From positions 1-47,504 of the forward strand of contig CAYMCP010000018.1 of NCBI GenBank assembly GCA_964388965.1: DNA of 47,504 nt, given 5' to 3'. A program made the position numbers and the translations under genes. The stretch comes from Albibeggiatoa sp964388965. GTDB lineage: Bacteria > Pseudomonadota > Gammaproteobacteria > Beggiatoales > Beggiatoaceae. The first letter of the stretch is position 1. Each line of letters starts with the position of its first letter. Positions 1 through 7,664 of this stretch are shown here, piece after piece. Below the pieces are notes generated by a model. It had not been told where the DNA came from and did no database searches. It saw only the letters and a program-made list of their open reading frames with translations.

Positions 1-196
1 AGGCTTCTTATCAAAAGATTGGCTACTTAACCTAGATTTCAAATCGGTTCTATAATGGCTTTGCTAGATAAGGAATAATTATAAATATTATTTATCTTTG
101 CGGCAAAAATGTTATAATTTAACTCGTATAAGATGAAATTTTATTTTAAATATCAGTGAGTTAATATAATTTAAAATCACAAAGGGAGATATAGCT

Positions 197-1858
197 ATGC
201 CACTCACATTAAGGTGTCGGCTAAATTGGCTTAAAGCCATTTTGGTGGGCAGTTTCATTTTTACCACGCCAATTCTGACGGCTGAAGAATCGATAGATTC
301 GGATATGCACTTTCGTGATAATCCAGCCTCGATACCATCAGAAACAGAAGGTAATTCAACTGCTGATCACAGTAAATTTAAAGAATTACAACAAGAATTT
401 ACATCAGGTCCTGAGGTCACTAAAGCTTGTTTATCTTGCCATACCGAAGCTGGTAAACATTTTATGAAATCCATCCACTGGACTTGGGAGTATATTCATC
501 CAAAAACCGGTCAAAAATTAGGCAAAAAAACTTTAATTAATACTTTTTGCACCAATTCGCGTGGTAATGAAGGCATGTGCGCGCAGTGTCATGCTGGCTA
601 TGGTTGGAAAGATGATACATTTGATTTTACCAATTCAGAAAATATTGATTGTTTAGTCTGTCATGACCGCACTGGTAGCTATTATAAAACGCCAAATAGT
701 GAGGGTAATGAAGCTTGCTCTATCATGTTTGAAGATAAACCCCCTATTACTTGGTCTGAAGTTGCGCAAAATGTTGGTATGCCCGGACGTGAAAATTGTG
801 GTAAATGCCATTTTTACGGTGGAGGTGGCGACGGAGTCAAACATGGTGATTTAGATTCTTCGCTAGAACATCCTGATAAAAAATTAGATGTTCACATGGA
901 TGCACAAGGTTTAAATTTCTCCTGTTCTGAATGTCATACCAGCAATAAGCACATCTGGGCAGGTAGCCGCTACAACGTGGTGGCGAAGGATACCGAAGGA
1001 GTGGGTAAACCCGGACAACGTCGTGATGTTGCTACTTGCGAGTCATGTCACGGTCTTAAACCGCATCCAGTTGAGAGTTTAATTGCTTTAAAACTCAATG
1101 ATCACGTTGATAAAGTTGCGTGTCAAACTTGTCATATTCCCAAAATTGCGCGCGGAGGTGTTGCAACCAAGATTGATTGGGATTGGCGCACTGCGGGTAA
1201 AACGATAAACGGTGAAGGCTACAAGGAAAAAGATTACACGCAACCAAATGGTGAACATCGTGCGACTTATAAATCTATCAAAGGTACTTTCACATGGGAC
1301 GCGGATTTTATACCGTATTACGCTTGGTTTGATGGTCAAATGAATTACACGACCATTGAAACCAAATTTGACCTTTCACAGTCTCCTATTGCTGTAAATG
1401 ACTTTGATGGTGCTGCAAATGATCCTAATTCTCGTATTTGGCCATTTAAACAAATGCACACGACTCAACCTTATGATAAAGGAAATAATACCTTAGTTTA
1501 CATGCACTTATGGGGTGATGATAAAGATGCTTACTGGGGTAATTACGATTTTGGACGAGCAATTAAAGTCGGCATGGAAAAAAATGGCATTCCCTATAGT
1601 GGTGAATATGGTTTTGTTGAAACGTATTCATATTGGCCTATCACCCACATGGTTGCACCAAAAGAGGATGCTGTGAAATGTTCTGAATGTCATACCAAAG
1701 AAGGTGGGCGTTTAACTCGTGTAACTGGATTTTACATGCCCGGACGTGATGCTCACCCTTGGGTCGATAAAATTGGTATTGCGCTGGTTGCTTTAACGCT
1801 ATTAGGTATTTTCATTCATGCCTTAATTCGTTTATTTACTCGGAAAGGAGCGCACTAA
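197..1858 (+). CDS. Octaheme c-type cytochrome, tetrathionate reductase (OTR) family
   Basis: Periplasmic multiheme cytochrome of the OTR family. Shewanella members reduce tetrathionate, nitrite and hydroxylamine in vitro; which substrate is used here is not shown by the sequence. The 553 residues carry exactly eight CXXCH heme sites, near residues 78, 128, 152, 201, 243, 281, 309 and 495, the number expected for OTR. The N-terminus is a signal peptide ending near PILTAEE. A C-terminal membrane helix (about residues 525-545, ending in RLFTRKGAH) would anchor it to the outer face of the inner membrane. A GGGAGA ribosome site lies 8-10 bases before the ATG. The stop codon shares one base with the start of the cytochrome b gene, so the two are translated together and probably form a quinol-linked reductase or oxidase. 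Confidence 0.9.
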   Translation: MPLTLRCRLNWLKAILVGSFIFTTPILTAEESIDSDMHFRDNPASIPSETEGNSTADHSKFKELQQEFTSGPEVTKACLSCHTEAGKHFMKSIHWTWEYIHPKTGQKLGKKTLINTFCTNSRGNEGMCAQCHAGYGWKDDTFDFTNSENIDCLVCHDRTGSYYKTPNSEGNEACSIMFEDKPPITWSEVAQNVGMPGRENCGKCHFYGGGGDGVKHGDLDSSLEHPDKKLDVHMDAQGLNFSCSECHTSNKHIWAGSRYNVVAKDTEGVGKPGQRRDVATCESCHGLKPHPVESLIALKLNDHVDKVACQTCHIPKIARGGVATKIDWDWRTAGKTINGEGYKEKDYTQPNGEHRATYKSIKGTFTWDADFIPYYAWFDGQMNYTTIETKFDLSQSPIAVNDFDGAANDPNSRIWPFKQMHTTQPYDKGNNTLVYMHLWGDDKDAYWGNYDFGRAIKVGMEKNGIPYSGEYGFVETYSYWPITHMVAPKEDAVKCSECHTKEGGRLTRVTGFYMPGRDAHPWVDKIGIALVALTLLGIFIHALIRLFTRKGAH

Positions 1859-2511
1859 TGAGTATGCAGCAAGTTAAAGTTTACAGCCTATTTGAGCGTT
1901 TTTGGCATTGGTCGCAAGTTTTATTAATTTTTACTTTACTCTTTACTGGATTTGCACTACATGGTTTGTATGATCTAATGAGTTTTAAAATGTCAGTCAT
2001 CGTACATACTTACGCGGCACTGGCTTTGGTAGTGCTATGGATTTTCGCTATTTTCTGGCATTTGACGACGGGTACATGGAAACACTATTTACCAACAACT
2101 AGAGGTTTATGGCAAGTGATACGTTTTTATGCTTTTGGTATTTTCAAAGGTGAACATCATCCTTATCGTAAAGCATTCTGGCGCAAGCATAATCCATTAC
2201 AAGCTATTTCTTATCTATCGTTAAAATTGATATTATTCCCTATTATTTGGATTTCAGGCATTGCGTATTTAACTTATGGTTTTTGGAATCACATCCCGAA
2301 TGCGTTAATATGGTTTGAAATTATCGCTAATATACATGTATTAACTGCGTTTGTTATTTTAGCATTTATTATCATTCACGTTTATATGCTGACAACGGGA
2401 CATTCATTTGTAGAACACGTTAGACCGATGTTCACAGGGTATGACGAGGTAGATTTAACCGAAGCGGAAGAGGCATATTTACGCGAAAGTAAAGCAGTTT
2501 CAATTAAGTAA
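1858..2511 (+). CDS. Membrane cytochrome b (b561 / thiosulfate-reductase cytochrome b type)
   Basis: Integral membrane diheme cytochrome b that most likely passes electrons between the quinone pool and the octaheme cytochrome encoded just upstream. The 217 residues form about four hydrophobic helices with histidines where heme ligands are expected: FERFWHW near the N-terminus, VHTYAALAL and IFWHLTTG in the second helix region, and IANIHVLTAF with IIIHVYML in the last. The start codon overlaps the upstream stop (TAATG), with GGAAAGGAG just before it, indicating translational coupling. The family also includes hydrogenase and formate dehydrogenase b subunits; the OTR partner argues against those roles here. 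Confidence 0.85.
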   Translation: MSMQQVKVYSLFERFWHWSQVLLIFTLLFTGFALHGLYDLMSFKMSVIVHTYAALALVVLWIFAIFWHLTTGTWKHYLPTTRGLWQVIRFYAFGIFKGEHHPYRKAFWRKHNPLQAISYLSLKLILFPIIWISGIAYLTYGFWNHIPNALIWFEIIANIHVLTAFVILAFIIIHVYMLTTGHSFVEHVRPMFTGYDEVDLTEAEEAYLRESKAVSIK

Positions 2512-2512
2512 C

Positions 2513-2614
2513 GAAGAATCATTGGCAATTCAAGGGCATTATGCGCAAATATGGCGTTTGCAACAACAATCGGAAAGGACACAAACACGTCGGCATACCC
2601 ATGAATTGAAATAA
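2513..2614 (+). pseudogene. Apparent C-terminal remnant of an ABC transporter ATPase
   Basis: Directly after the cytochrome b stop, one frame reads EESLAIQGHYAQIWRLQQQS and continues for about a dozen residues to a TAA. The pattern G-x-YAx-(I/M)W-x-LQQ is typical of the extreme C-terminus of fused permease-ATPase ABC exporters such as the Atm1 and MsbA types. No start codon or upstream ATPase domain exists in this frame, because the preceding bases encode the cytochrome b. It is therefore read as the tail of a gene lost by deletion. The assignment rests on a short motif. Confidence 0.4.
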
Positions 2615-2819
2615 TGTTTCCATAAATAGTTCTTGCTCTGATTTGGGAGAATCAACTAAATTTTGAGTAGAACTTTCCAATAAACAAGTGACTTGCGAAG
2701 ATATAAATAGGAAACTTTAATCTCACACTTGGAATGTTAATGAGATTTTCACTATATTTTCAATAGTATTTCACAAGTTTAGATTTACTCTTTTGCAGTC
2801 TTCGCAAAATAACCAAGCA
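2615..2819. other. Spacer with one copy of a 31-bp dispersed repeat
   Basis: A/T-rich spacer between the ABC remnant and the convergent bolA gene. Bases 2745-2775 match bases 28274-28304 at 28 of 31 positions (both begin ATTTTCAC and end GTATTTCACA), although the two sites lie 25 kb apart in unrelated surroundings. I see no open frame or convincing terminator here. Confidence 0.55.
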
Positions 2820-3098
2820 TCAAGTAACTTTAGCAAATTCTTCCACCGTATACGCTTCGATACTTAACGCATGTATTTCAGTATTCATCAAATCTTGCAC
2901 CGCAGCATAGACCAATTGATGACGCTTTACTGGAGACAAGCCTATGAATTTACTACTAACAATTACCACTTTAAAATGCCCACCACTTTTTGCACCGGCA
3001 TGATTTGCATGTTGTTCGCTATTATCCACAACATTAAAATATGTCGGTATAAATGCAGCCGTTATTTTTGCTTGAATTAATTGAGTACGTTCACTCAT
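2820..3098 (-). CDS. bolA: BolA family protein
   Basis: Small BolA-type protein of 92 residues. BolA proteins pair with monothiol glutaredoxins to handle Fe-S clusters and affect morphology and stress responses. The central segment GGHFKVVIVSSKFIGLSPV followed by KRHQLVYAAVQDLM is the classic BolA fold signature, with the conserved histidine of the RH pair. The final segment IHALSIEAYTVEEF matches the family C-terminus. The start overlaps the yciI stop by four bases (ATGA), so it is the last gene of a three-gene minus-strand operon. Whether it is BolA proper or the IbaG type cannot be settled by eye. Confidence 0.88.
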   Translation of the reverse strand: MSERTQLIQAKITAAFIPTYFNVVDNSEQHANHAGAKSGGHFKVVIVSSKFIGLSPVKRHQLVYAAVQDLMNTEIHALSIEAYTVEEFAKVT

Positions 3099-3394
3099 GG
3101 CAATACCTTTTTAAAAGGCTTAACGGTAACTTTAGCGTATACACCTGCTTCACGATAAGGGTCAGCATTAGCCCATTGTTGTGCGACCTCCAAACTAGGG
3201 AACTCCGCAACAATTAAACTACCACTAAAACCAACAATGCCCGGTTCTAACGAATCTGCTGCCGGATGCGGACCTGCCAAAATTAAACGCCCTTCTGCTT
3301 TTAATTCTTCCAAACGTTGCAAATGTGCAGGTCTGGTTTTAGAACGTATTTCTAAGCTATTTGCTACATCTTCAGCGATAATTGCGTATAACAT
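3095..3394 (-). CDS. yciI: YciI-like protein
   Basis: 99-residue YciI family protein with a dimeric ferredoxin-like fold and no firmly established reaction. The family pattern is clear: R-x-x-HLQRLEELKAEGRLILAGPHP, with the conserved histidine near residue 24 and the glycine-rich AGP turn. This is followed by GFSGSLIVAEF, the segment AQQWANADPYREAGVY and the final VTVKPFK. GAGGA-like bases inside the end of the upstream gene give a good ribosome site. It lies two bases downstream of the alarmone hydrolase stop and overlaps bolA by ATGA, so all three genes should be one transcript. Confidence 0.88.
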   Translation of the reverse strand: MLYAIIAEDVANSLEIRSKTRPAHLQRLEELKAEGRLILAGPHPAADSLEPGIVGFSGSLIVAEFPSLEVAQQWANADPYREAGVYAKVTVKPFKKVLP

Positions 3395-3396
3395 TA

Positions 3397-3972
3397 CTAA
3401 TCCTCATGGCTCTTATCTACAATTTCTATACTAAGTTGCTCTCTAACTATTTGAACACTCTTATCAAAATATGTTTCTAATACAGGATTGACACCGCGTA
3501 ATCCATGCACAACCTGTTGACTCCAATCCAAATATTCCAAACGGCGATCTAACGACCACCCTAATGGCGGTGCTTGTCCAATATCCTGAATATTTGCTAT
3601 TTTATCTGCTAACTTAATGAGTTTTGCTGATGTTGAAATAGTCGTTGCATGTTCAATTTGCAAACGTTTTCGCTCCGTTTTTGGTAATGATTTATCATCG
3701 CTCACCTCTTGCACTAATTGCAAAATCTCTTGATTAAAATGCGTTTCAATTTCATTAGGCTGCGTATTAGTATCTTCTAATGTATCATGTAGTAAAGCGG
3801 CTGATAATACGATTTCATCATGTACTTGACCGATATGCCAAAGAATGCTTGCCACTTGAATTGGATGATTAATATAAGGCGTTTCACCATTATCACGCCG
3901 TTTTTGATTACGGTGTTTATCAGCCGCAAATTGTAATGCGTTGAGAAATAAACTAAAGGAAGGTGCTAGCAT
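3397..3972 (-). CDS. MESH1-like small alarmone hydrolase (HD domain)
   Basis: Single-domain (p)ppGpp 3'-pyrophosphohydrolase of the small alarmone hydrolase class, resembling animal MESH1/HDDC3 more than full-length SpoT. The 191 residues consist almost only of the HD domain. Visible motifs are KHRNQKRRDNGETPYINHP near residue 20, the metal-binding LLHDTLEDT near residue 62, VSDDKSLPKTERKR near residue 97, and AKLIKLADKIANIQDI near residue 118, with a closing GWSLDRRLEY segment. There is no synthetase, TGS or ACT domain. It is the first gene of the operon with yciI and bolA. MESH1 homologues also remove a phosphate from NADPH, so the physiological substrate is open. Confidence 0.88.
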   Translation of the reverse strand: MLAPSFSLFLNALQFAADKHRNQKRRDNGETPYINHPIQVASILWHIGQVHDEIVLSAALLHDTLEDTNTQPNEIETHFNQEILQLVQEVSDDKSLPKTERKRLQIEHATTISTSAKLIKLADKIANIQDIGQAPPLGWSLDRRLEYLDWSQQVVHGLRGVNPVLETYFDKSVQIVREQLSIEIVDKSHED

Positions 3973-4332
3973 AATTTTTGATTTAAAAGTTAATTCTAAT
4001 TCGTCAAGTCTGAGGATGTTTTTAATGTGATTTAATAATCTGCAATCGAAAACGGTATATATCTTTAAAATAGGCTTAACTTGCCATTAGAGTCAGCAAG
4101 ATATTAACACATTTACGCTTTAACTAAAGTCCAAATATCCATTAATACAACCCATGTCTGCATTGTATTGCAAATATTTCTTGCTAACACATTGTGAAAA
4201 ATCGCTTTAGACAAAAAATAATTTTCACATTCTACCCTAAAATCGGTAAATTGTTAGTAGCAAAATGATTGATAATTTTTGTGGTAACATAAGCGTTCAT
4301 ATCTAATTTATTCTAAATGTAAAGTCATAAAA
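3973..4332. other. 360-bp intergenic region between divergent genes
   Basis: Upstream of both the minus-strand alarmone-hydrolase operon and the plus-strand glycosyltransferase, so it should hold both promoters, though no clear -35/-10 pair stands out. It contains a perfect 8-bp inverted repeat, TGTGAAAA at 4193-4200 and TTTTCACA at 4222-4229, separated by 21 bases. This could be an operator or a leader hairpin for the glycosyltransferase gene. No open frame of interest. Confidence 0.4.
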
Positions 4333-5772
4333 ATGTCTAACCGTATATTGATTATTTCGCCTGATGTGATTGCTGAACGTATGGCAGGTCCGGCAATCCG
4401 TTATTGGGAATTTGCTCAACAACTTAGTCAACAACCTATTACCCTAGCAATACCGAACGAAATTGATGCGGCATTGATACCACAACAACCTAATATTACG
4501 CTAGTTCAACATCAACAACACAATATTGATACACTGATACAGCAACATGATATTATCATTTTTCAAGGTTATATTTTCGATATTTACCCACAATTAAAAA
4601 GTTGCAATAAAGTGCTGGTAACGGATTTATATGATCCAGTTCCATTAGAAGGATTAGAACAGCATAGAGATTGGCTACCCGAACAAGCAACACCACGTAT
4701 TTTTGAACAAGTTAATATGCTCAATCAGCAATTAGAATTGGCGGATTATTTTTTATGTGCCAGTGAACGCCAACGCGATTTATGGTTAGGACATTTGCTT
4801 GCTCTGGGACGAATTAATCCATATACCTATGAAAATATTAAACAAAGAGTGCTCATCGTACCCTATGGTTTACCGGATAAACGACCACAACGCACGGATA
4901 TTGGCTTACGTCGGCACAATGATGATAACCGTTTTATTTTATTATGGGGCGGTGGGATTTGGCAATGGTTTGATCCTTTAACGCCTATTAACGCAATACA
5001 TCAATTAGCCGATCAATATCCGAATCTTCAACTTGTATTTTTAGGGACGAAGCACCCTAATCCAACGATTCCACCTATGCCAATGCAAAACAAAGCAGAA
5101 GCATTAGCAAAAGAACTGAATTTGTATGGAAAAAACGTTATTTTTCAAGAGGGTTGGATTCCTTACGAGCAAGTCCACAATTACTTTTTAGATGCTGATG
5201 TAGGTATTTCTGCGCATTTTGATACTTTAGAAACACATTACTCATTTCGCACCCGTATTTTACATTATCTATGGACAGGTAAACCGATTATTGCAACTAA
5301 GGGCGATATTTTCGCCGAATATATTCAACGTTATCAAGCAGGTATTATTGTTGACTATGAAAGTAAAAATGCTTGGGTTGACGCAATTGAAACCATGCAC
5401 GATGCAGATTTTTACGCTAAATATCAACAAGGTATCGCGCAATTAGCACAACAATATTATTGGTCAAACGTGACGCAACCCCTTAAACAATTACGACAAC
5501 AAGCAAAATTATCCACTGATATGTACATAGATATGCGTGGGTTACGTCAGGGACATCATTGGCAAGCAAAATGGCAGCACTCGCATGAATATCGCTTATT
5601 AAGTGATGAATTGCGCGATACAAAACAAACTTTGCAAATTTTACAAGAGCAATTTAATCAACAAAATCAACGTGTTTCAGAATTAAATCAACAGTTACAA
5701 ATAATAGAAAATTCAAATTCTTGGAAGTTCACAGCTTATTTGCGCAATATGAGACGAAAGTTAAAGATTTAA
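4333..5772 (+). CDS. Glycosyltransferase family 4 (GT-B) with C-terminal coiled coil
   Basis: Predicted sugar transferase for surface polysaccharide or glycoconjugates; donor and acceptor are unknown. The N-terminal half starts with ILIISPDVIAERMAGPAIRY, a common opening in O-antigen-type GT4 enzymes. The nucleotide-sugar half shows LLWGGGIWQWFDPLTPINA near residue 205 and the family segment FRTRILHYLWTGKPIIATKG near residues 312-332. The last roughly 55 residues form a Gln-rich coiled coil ending in IENSNSWKFTAYLRNMRRK, a tail shared by many bacterial glycosyltransferases. The gene stands alone, without a polysaccharide cluster. The ribosome site is weak (AAAG before the ATG). Confidence 0.82.
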   Translation: MSNRILIISPDVIAERMAGPAIRYWEFAQQLSQQPITLAIPNEIDAALIPQQPNITLVQHQQHNIDTLIQQHDIIIFQGYIFDIYPQLKSCNKVLVTDLYDPVPLEGLEQHRDWLPEQATPRIFEQVNMLNQQLELADYFLCASERQRDLWLGHLLALGRINPYTYENIKQRVLIVPYGLPDKRPQRTDIGLRRHNDDNRFILLWGGGIWQWFDPLTPINAIHQLADQYPNLQLVFLGTKHPNPTIPPMPMQNKAEALAKELNLYGKNVIFQEGWIPYEQVHNYFLDADVGISAHFDTLETHYSFRTRILHYLWTGKPIIATKGDIFAEYIQRYQAGIIVDYESKNAWVDAIETMHDADFYAKYQQGIAQLAQQYYWSNVTQPLKQLRQQAKLSTDMYIDMRGLRQGHHWQAKWQHSHEYRLLSDELRDTKQTLQILQEQFNQQNQRVSELNQQLQIIENSNSWKFTAYLRNMRRKLKI

Positions 5773-5819
5773 TACTTACAATGCCTCCATCCAAAAAAGC
5801 TTAAAAGAATGGTTTTTTC

Positions 5820-6608
5820 TTAAAAATAAGATGCAGCTAACTCATTAATTGCAATTATCATTTCATTATCATCAGTCAATGCTTGCGTGATTGCACCATG
5901 ACACGCTACTTTTGGCTCAATTCCAGATTGAATGAGTTTTGCTGCATGAACTAATAAACGTGTGCTTGCGCCCTCATCTAAACCATTTTGTTTTAAATTT
6001 CGTGTCGAATGGGCAAATTTAACTAATTTTTCGGCTATAATTAAATTAACATCTGTTTCTTGCATAATAATTTTTCGCTCAATATTATGCTCTGGATAAT
6101 TAAATTCTAATGCTACAAAACGTTGTCGTGTACTTGGTTTGAAATCTTTAAGCACACTTTGATAACCGGGATTATATGATAACGTTAAACAAAATGCTGT
6201 GGGCGCGGCTAACAATTCACCCAATTTATCAATTGGCAATATACGTCGGTCGTCCGCTAGCGGGTGAATGACGACAACAGTATCTTTACGCGCTTCAATA
6301 ACTTCATCTAAATAGCAAATTCCTCCACAACGTACCGCATGTGTTAAAGGTCCGTCAATCCAACTGGTATCACCTTGTTTAATTAAAAATCGTCCAACTA
6401 AATCTGATGCTGTCAAATCGTCATGACACGACACAGTAATTAAAGGTCGTTGTAAACGCCATGCCATATATTCCATAAAACGTGTTTTGCCACAACCTGT
6501 TGGTCCTTTTAATAATAGTGGTAATTGGTTGTGATAAGCCGCTTCAAATAACGTAATTTCGTTACCTATCGCTTCGTAATAAGGCTGTTTTTCCGCAGAT
6601 TTTGTCAT
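5820..6608 (-). CDS. cbbQ: CbbQ/NirQ/NorQ-family AAA+ ATPase (MoxR-like)
   Basis: AAA+ ATPase of the CbbQ/NirQ/GpvN branch of MoxR ATPases. With a VWA-domain partner (CbbO, NirO or NorD), these proteins remodel or activate enzymes such as RuBisCO or nitric oxide reductase. The 262 residues show Walker A GPTGCGKT at about 35-42, Walker B ICYLDEVIEA near 95-104, sensor 1 in LSYNPGYQ, and the arginine-containing PSTRQRFVALEF, all typical of CbbQ. No VWA partner, RuBisCO or nor gene is nearby, so the target cannot be read from context. It faces the glycosyltransferase gene head-on with only 47 bases between them. Confidence 0.85.
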   Translation of the reverse strand: MTKSAEKQPYYEAIGNEITLFEAAYHNQLPLLLKGPTGCGKTRFMEYMAWRLQRPLITVSCHDDLTASDLVGRFLIKQGDTSWIDGPLTHAVRCGGICYLDEVIEARKDTVVVIHPLADDRRILPIDKLGELLAAPTAFCLTLSYNPGYQSVLKDFKPSTRQRFVALEFNYPEHNIERKIIMQETDVNLIIAEKLVKFAHSTRNLKQNGLDEGASTRLLVHAAKLIQSGIEPKVACHGAITQALTDDNEMIIAINELAASYF

Positions 6609-6786
6609 AATGTGGTAGATTTCGTTTTTTGCGTAAGATGCGTTGTAAAAATATTTTGTTTTTCGGGACTTATGAGTTATCGTATTTCAGAAATTATAAA
6701 ATACTTAGTAGGAGACGGTAGCACGTTTGCATCATTATTCTAAACAATATGAAGAATAAAAAAAACAAACATGCTAATTAAAAACT

Positions 6787-7368
6787 TTAAGTGAATAAAT
6801 TTTCAATTTTGTCTGCAATACGGTTTTTAGAAGCTGCTGCTTTCATAAAAATAACAATAGATTCTAATTCACCAACTGCTGCACGAACGCCAATATTTTG
6901 TTCATTTAAAATTTTTTTAACTTCAGAACCGCAAAATTTAATTAAAAAATCATCATCGCGCGCCATACCAATCGCTAAACCGATTAAATAAGGTGTTGCT
7001 TTATCACGATTCATAGCAATTTTAACTGAGAATTCTTGCCATGCCTGCATCCAACGTGTTTTTTCAGATGGCGTAATGCGTGAAGTGTCGGTGCGTAAAA
7101 ACAAAATAATAGAATTCATATTTTTCGACAATACACTTTCATCAACTTTACTCATTTTGCACAAAGCCTTAGTGTGATGCTCAATACAATGTCCGCATTG
7201 ATAGTACAGAGCTAAACCCAACGCGACACATTCCTTTTGCTCTAACGGCAAATAAGTATCCCATTTTTCCTCGCCATCTGTACCGCTAAACACGACCATG
7301 TGCATCAAATTCATCAAATCAGAGACATGTTTCGGAAATACTTTATCTTTGAAAACTTTACTACTCAT
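6787..7368 (-). CDS. Carboxymuconolactone decarboxylase / AhpD-like protein
   Basis: AhpD-like alpha-helical protein, probably a thiol-dependent peroxidase-type reductant. The key site is LALYYQCGHCIEHHTKAL, in which the CXXC pair followed by histidine matches the AhpD active site. The ATG at 7368 is chosen, giving 193 residues, because AGGAG lies 13 bases before it. The longer frame would need a TTG start at 7437 without a ribosome site. The C-terminal half (GLAIGMARDDDFLIKFCGSEV) is helical and may be a second, degenerate copy of the domain. No ahpC or lipoyl partner is adjacent. The gene is divergent from the large kinase. Confidence 0.75.
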   Translation of the reverse strand: MSSKVFKDKVFPKHVSDLMNLMHMVVFSGTDGEEKWDTYLPLEQKECVALGLALYYQCGHCIEHHTKALCKMSKVDESVLSKNMNSIILFLRTDTSRITPSEKTRWMQAWQEFSVKIAMNRDKATPYLIGLAIGMARDDDFLIKFCGSEVKKILNEQNIGVRAAVGELESIVIFMKAAASKNRIADKIENLFT

Positions 7369-7664
7369 AGCTTGCTGCTGACTCCTATTATTTAGCACTT
7401 TATAATATAATAAAGTTTGATTAATATAAAATGACAATGTGTGTATTCAAACGACAGTCATGTAGTTAATTTTCTCTAACGTATTAAGATTATTGATTTT
7501 TCAAGATATTTTAGTCATAAAATAAAATATTTTTATAACATATGATTTGCTTTCCAAACGCCTACGAACAAATTCGGCATCACAAAATCAATTTTGCAAC
7601 TTGTTCATAGATAGATTATCCTTTTTGCATTTCATAAAATACATCTTCCCAACACGTAATCATC

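Noticed and set aside
1..196. Two TATAAT hexamers (51-56 and 113-118) upstream of the octaheme cytochrome gene
   Set aside because: Neither has a credible -35 box at the right distance, and such hexamers are frequent by chance in A/T-rich DNA.
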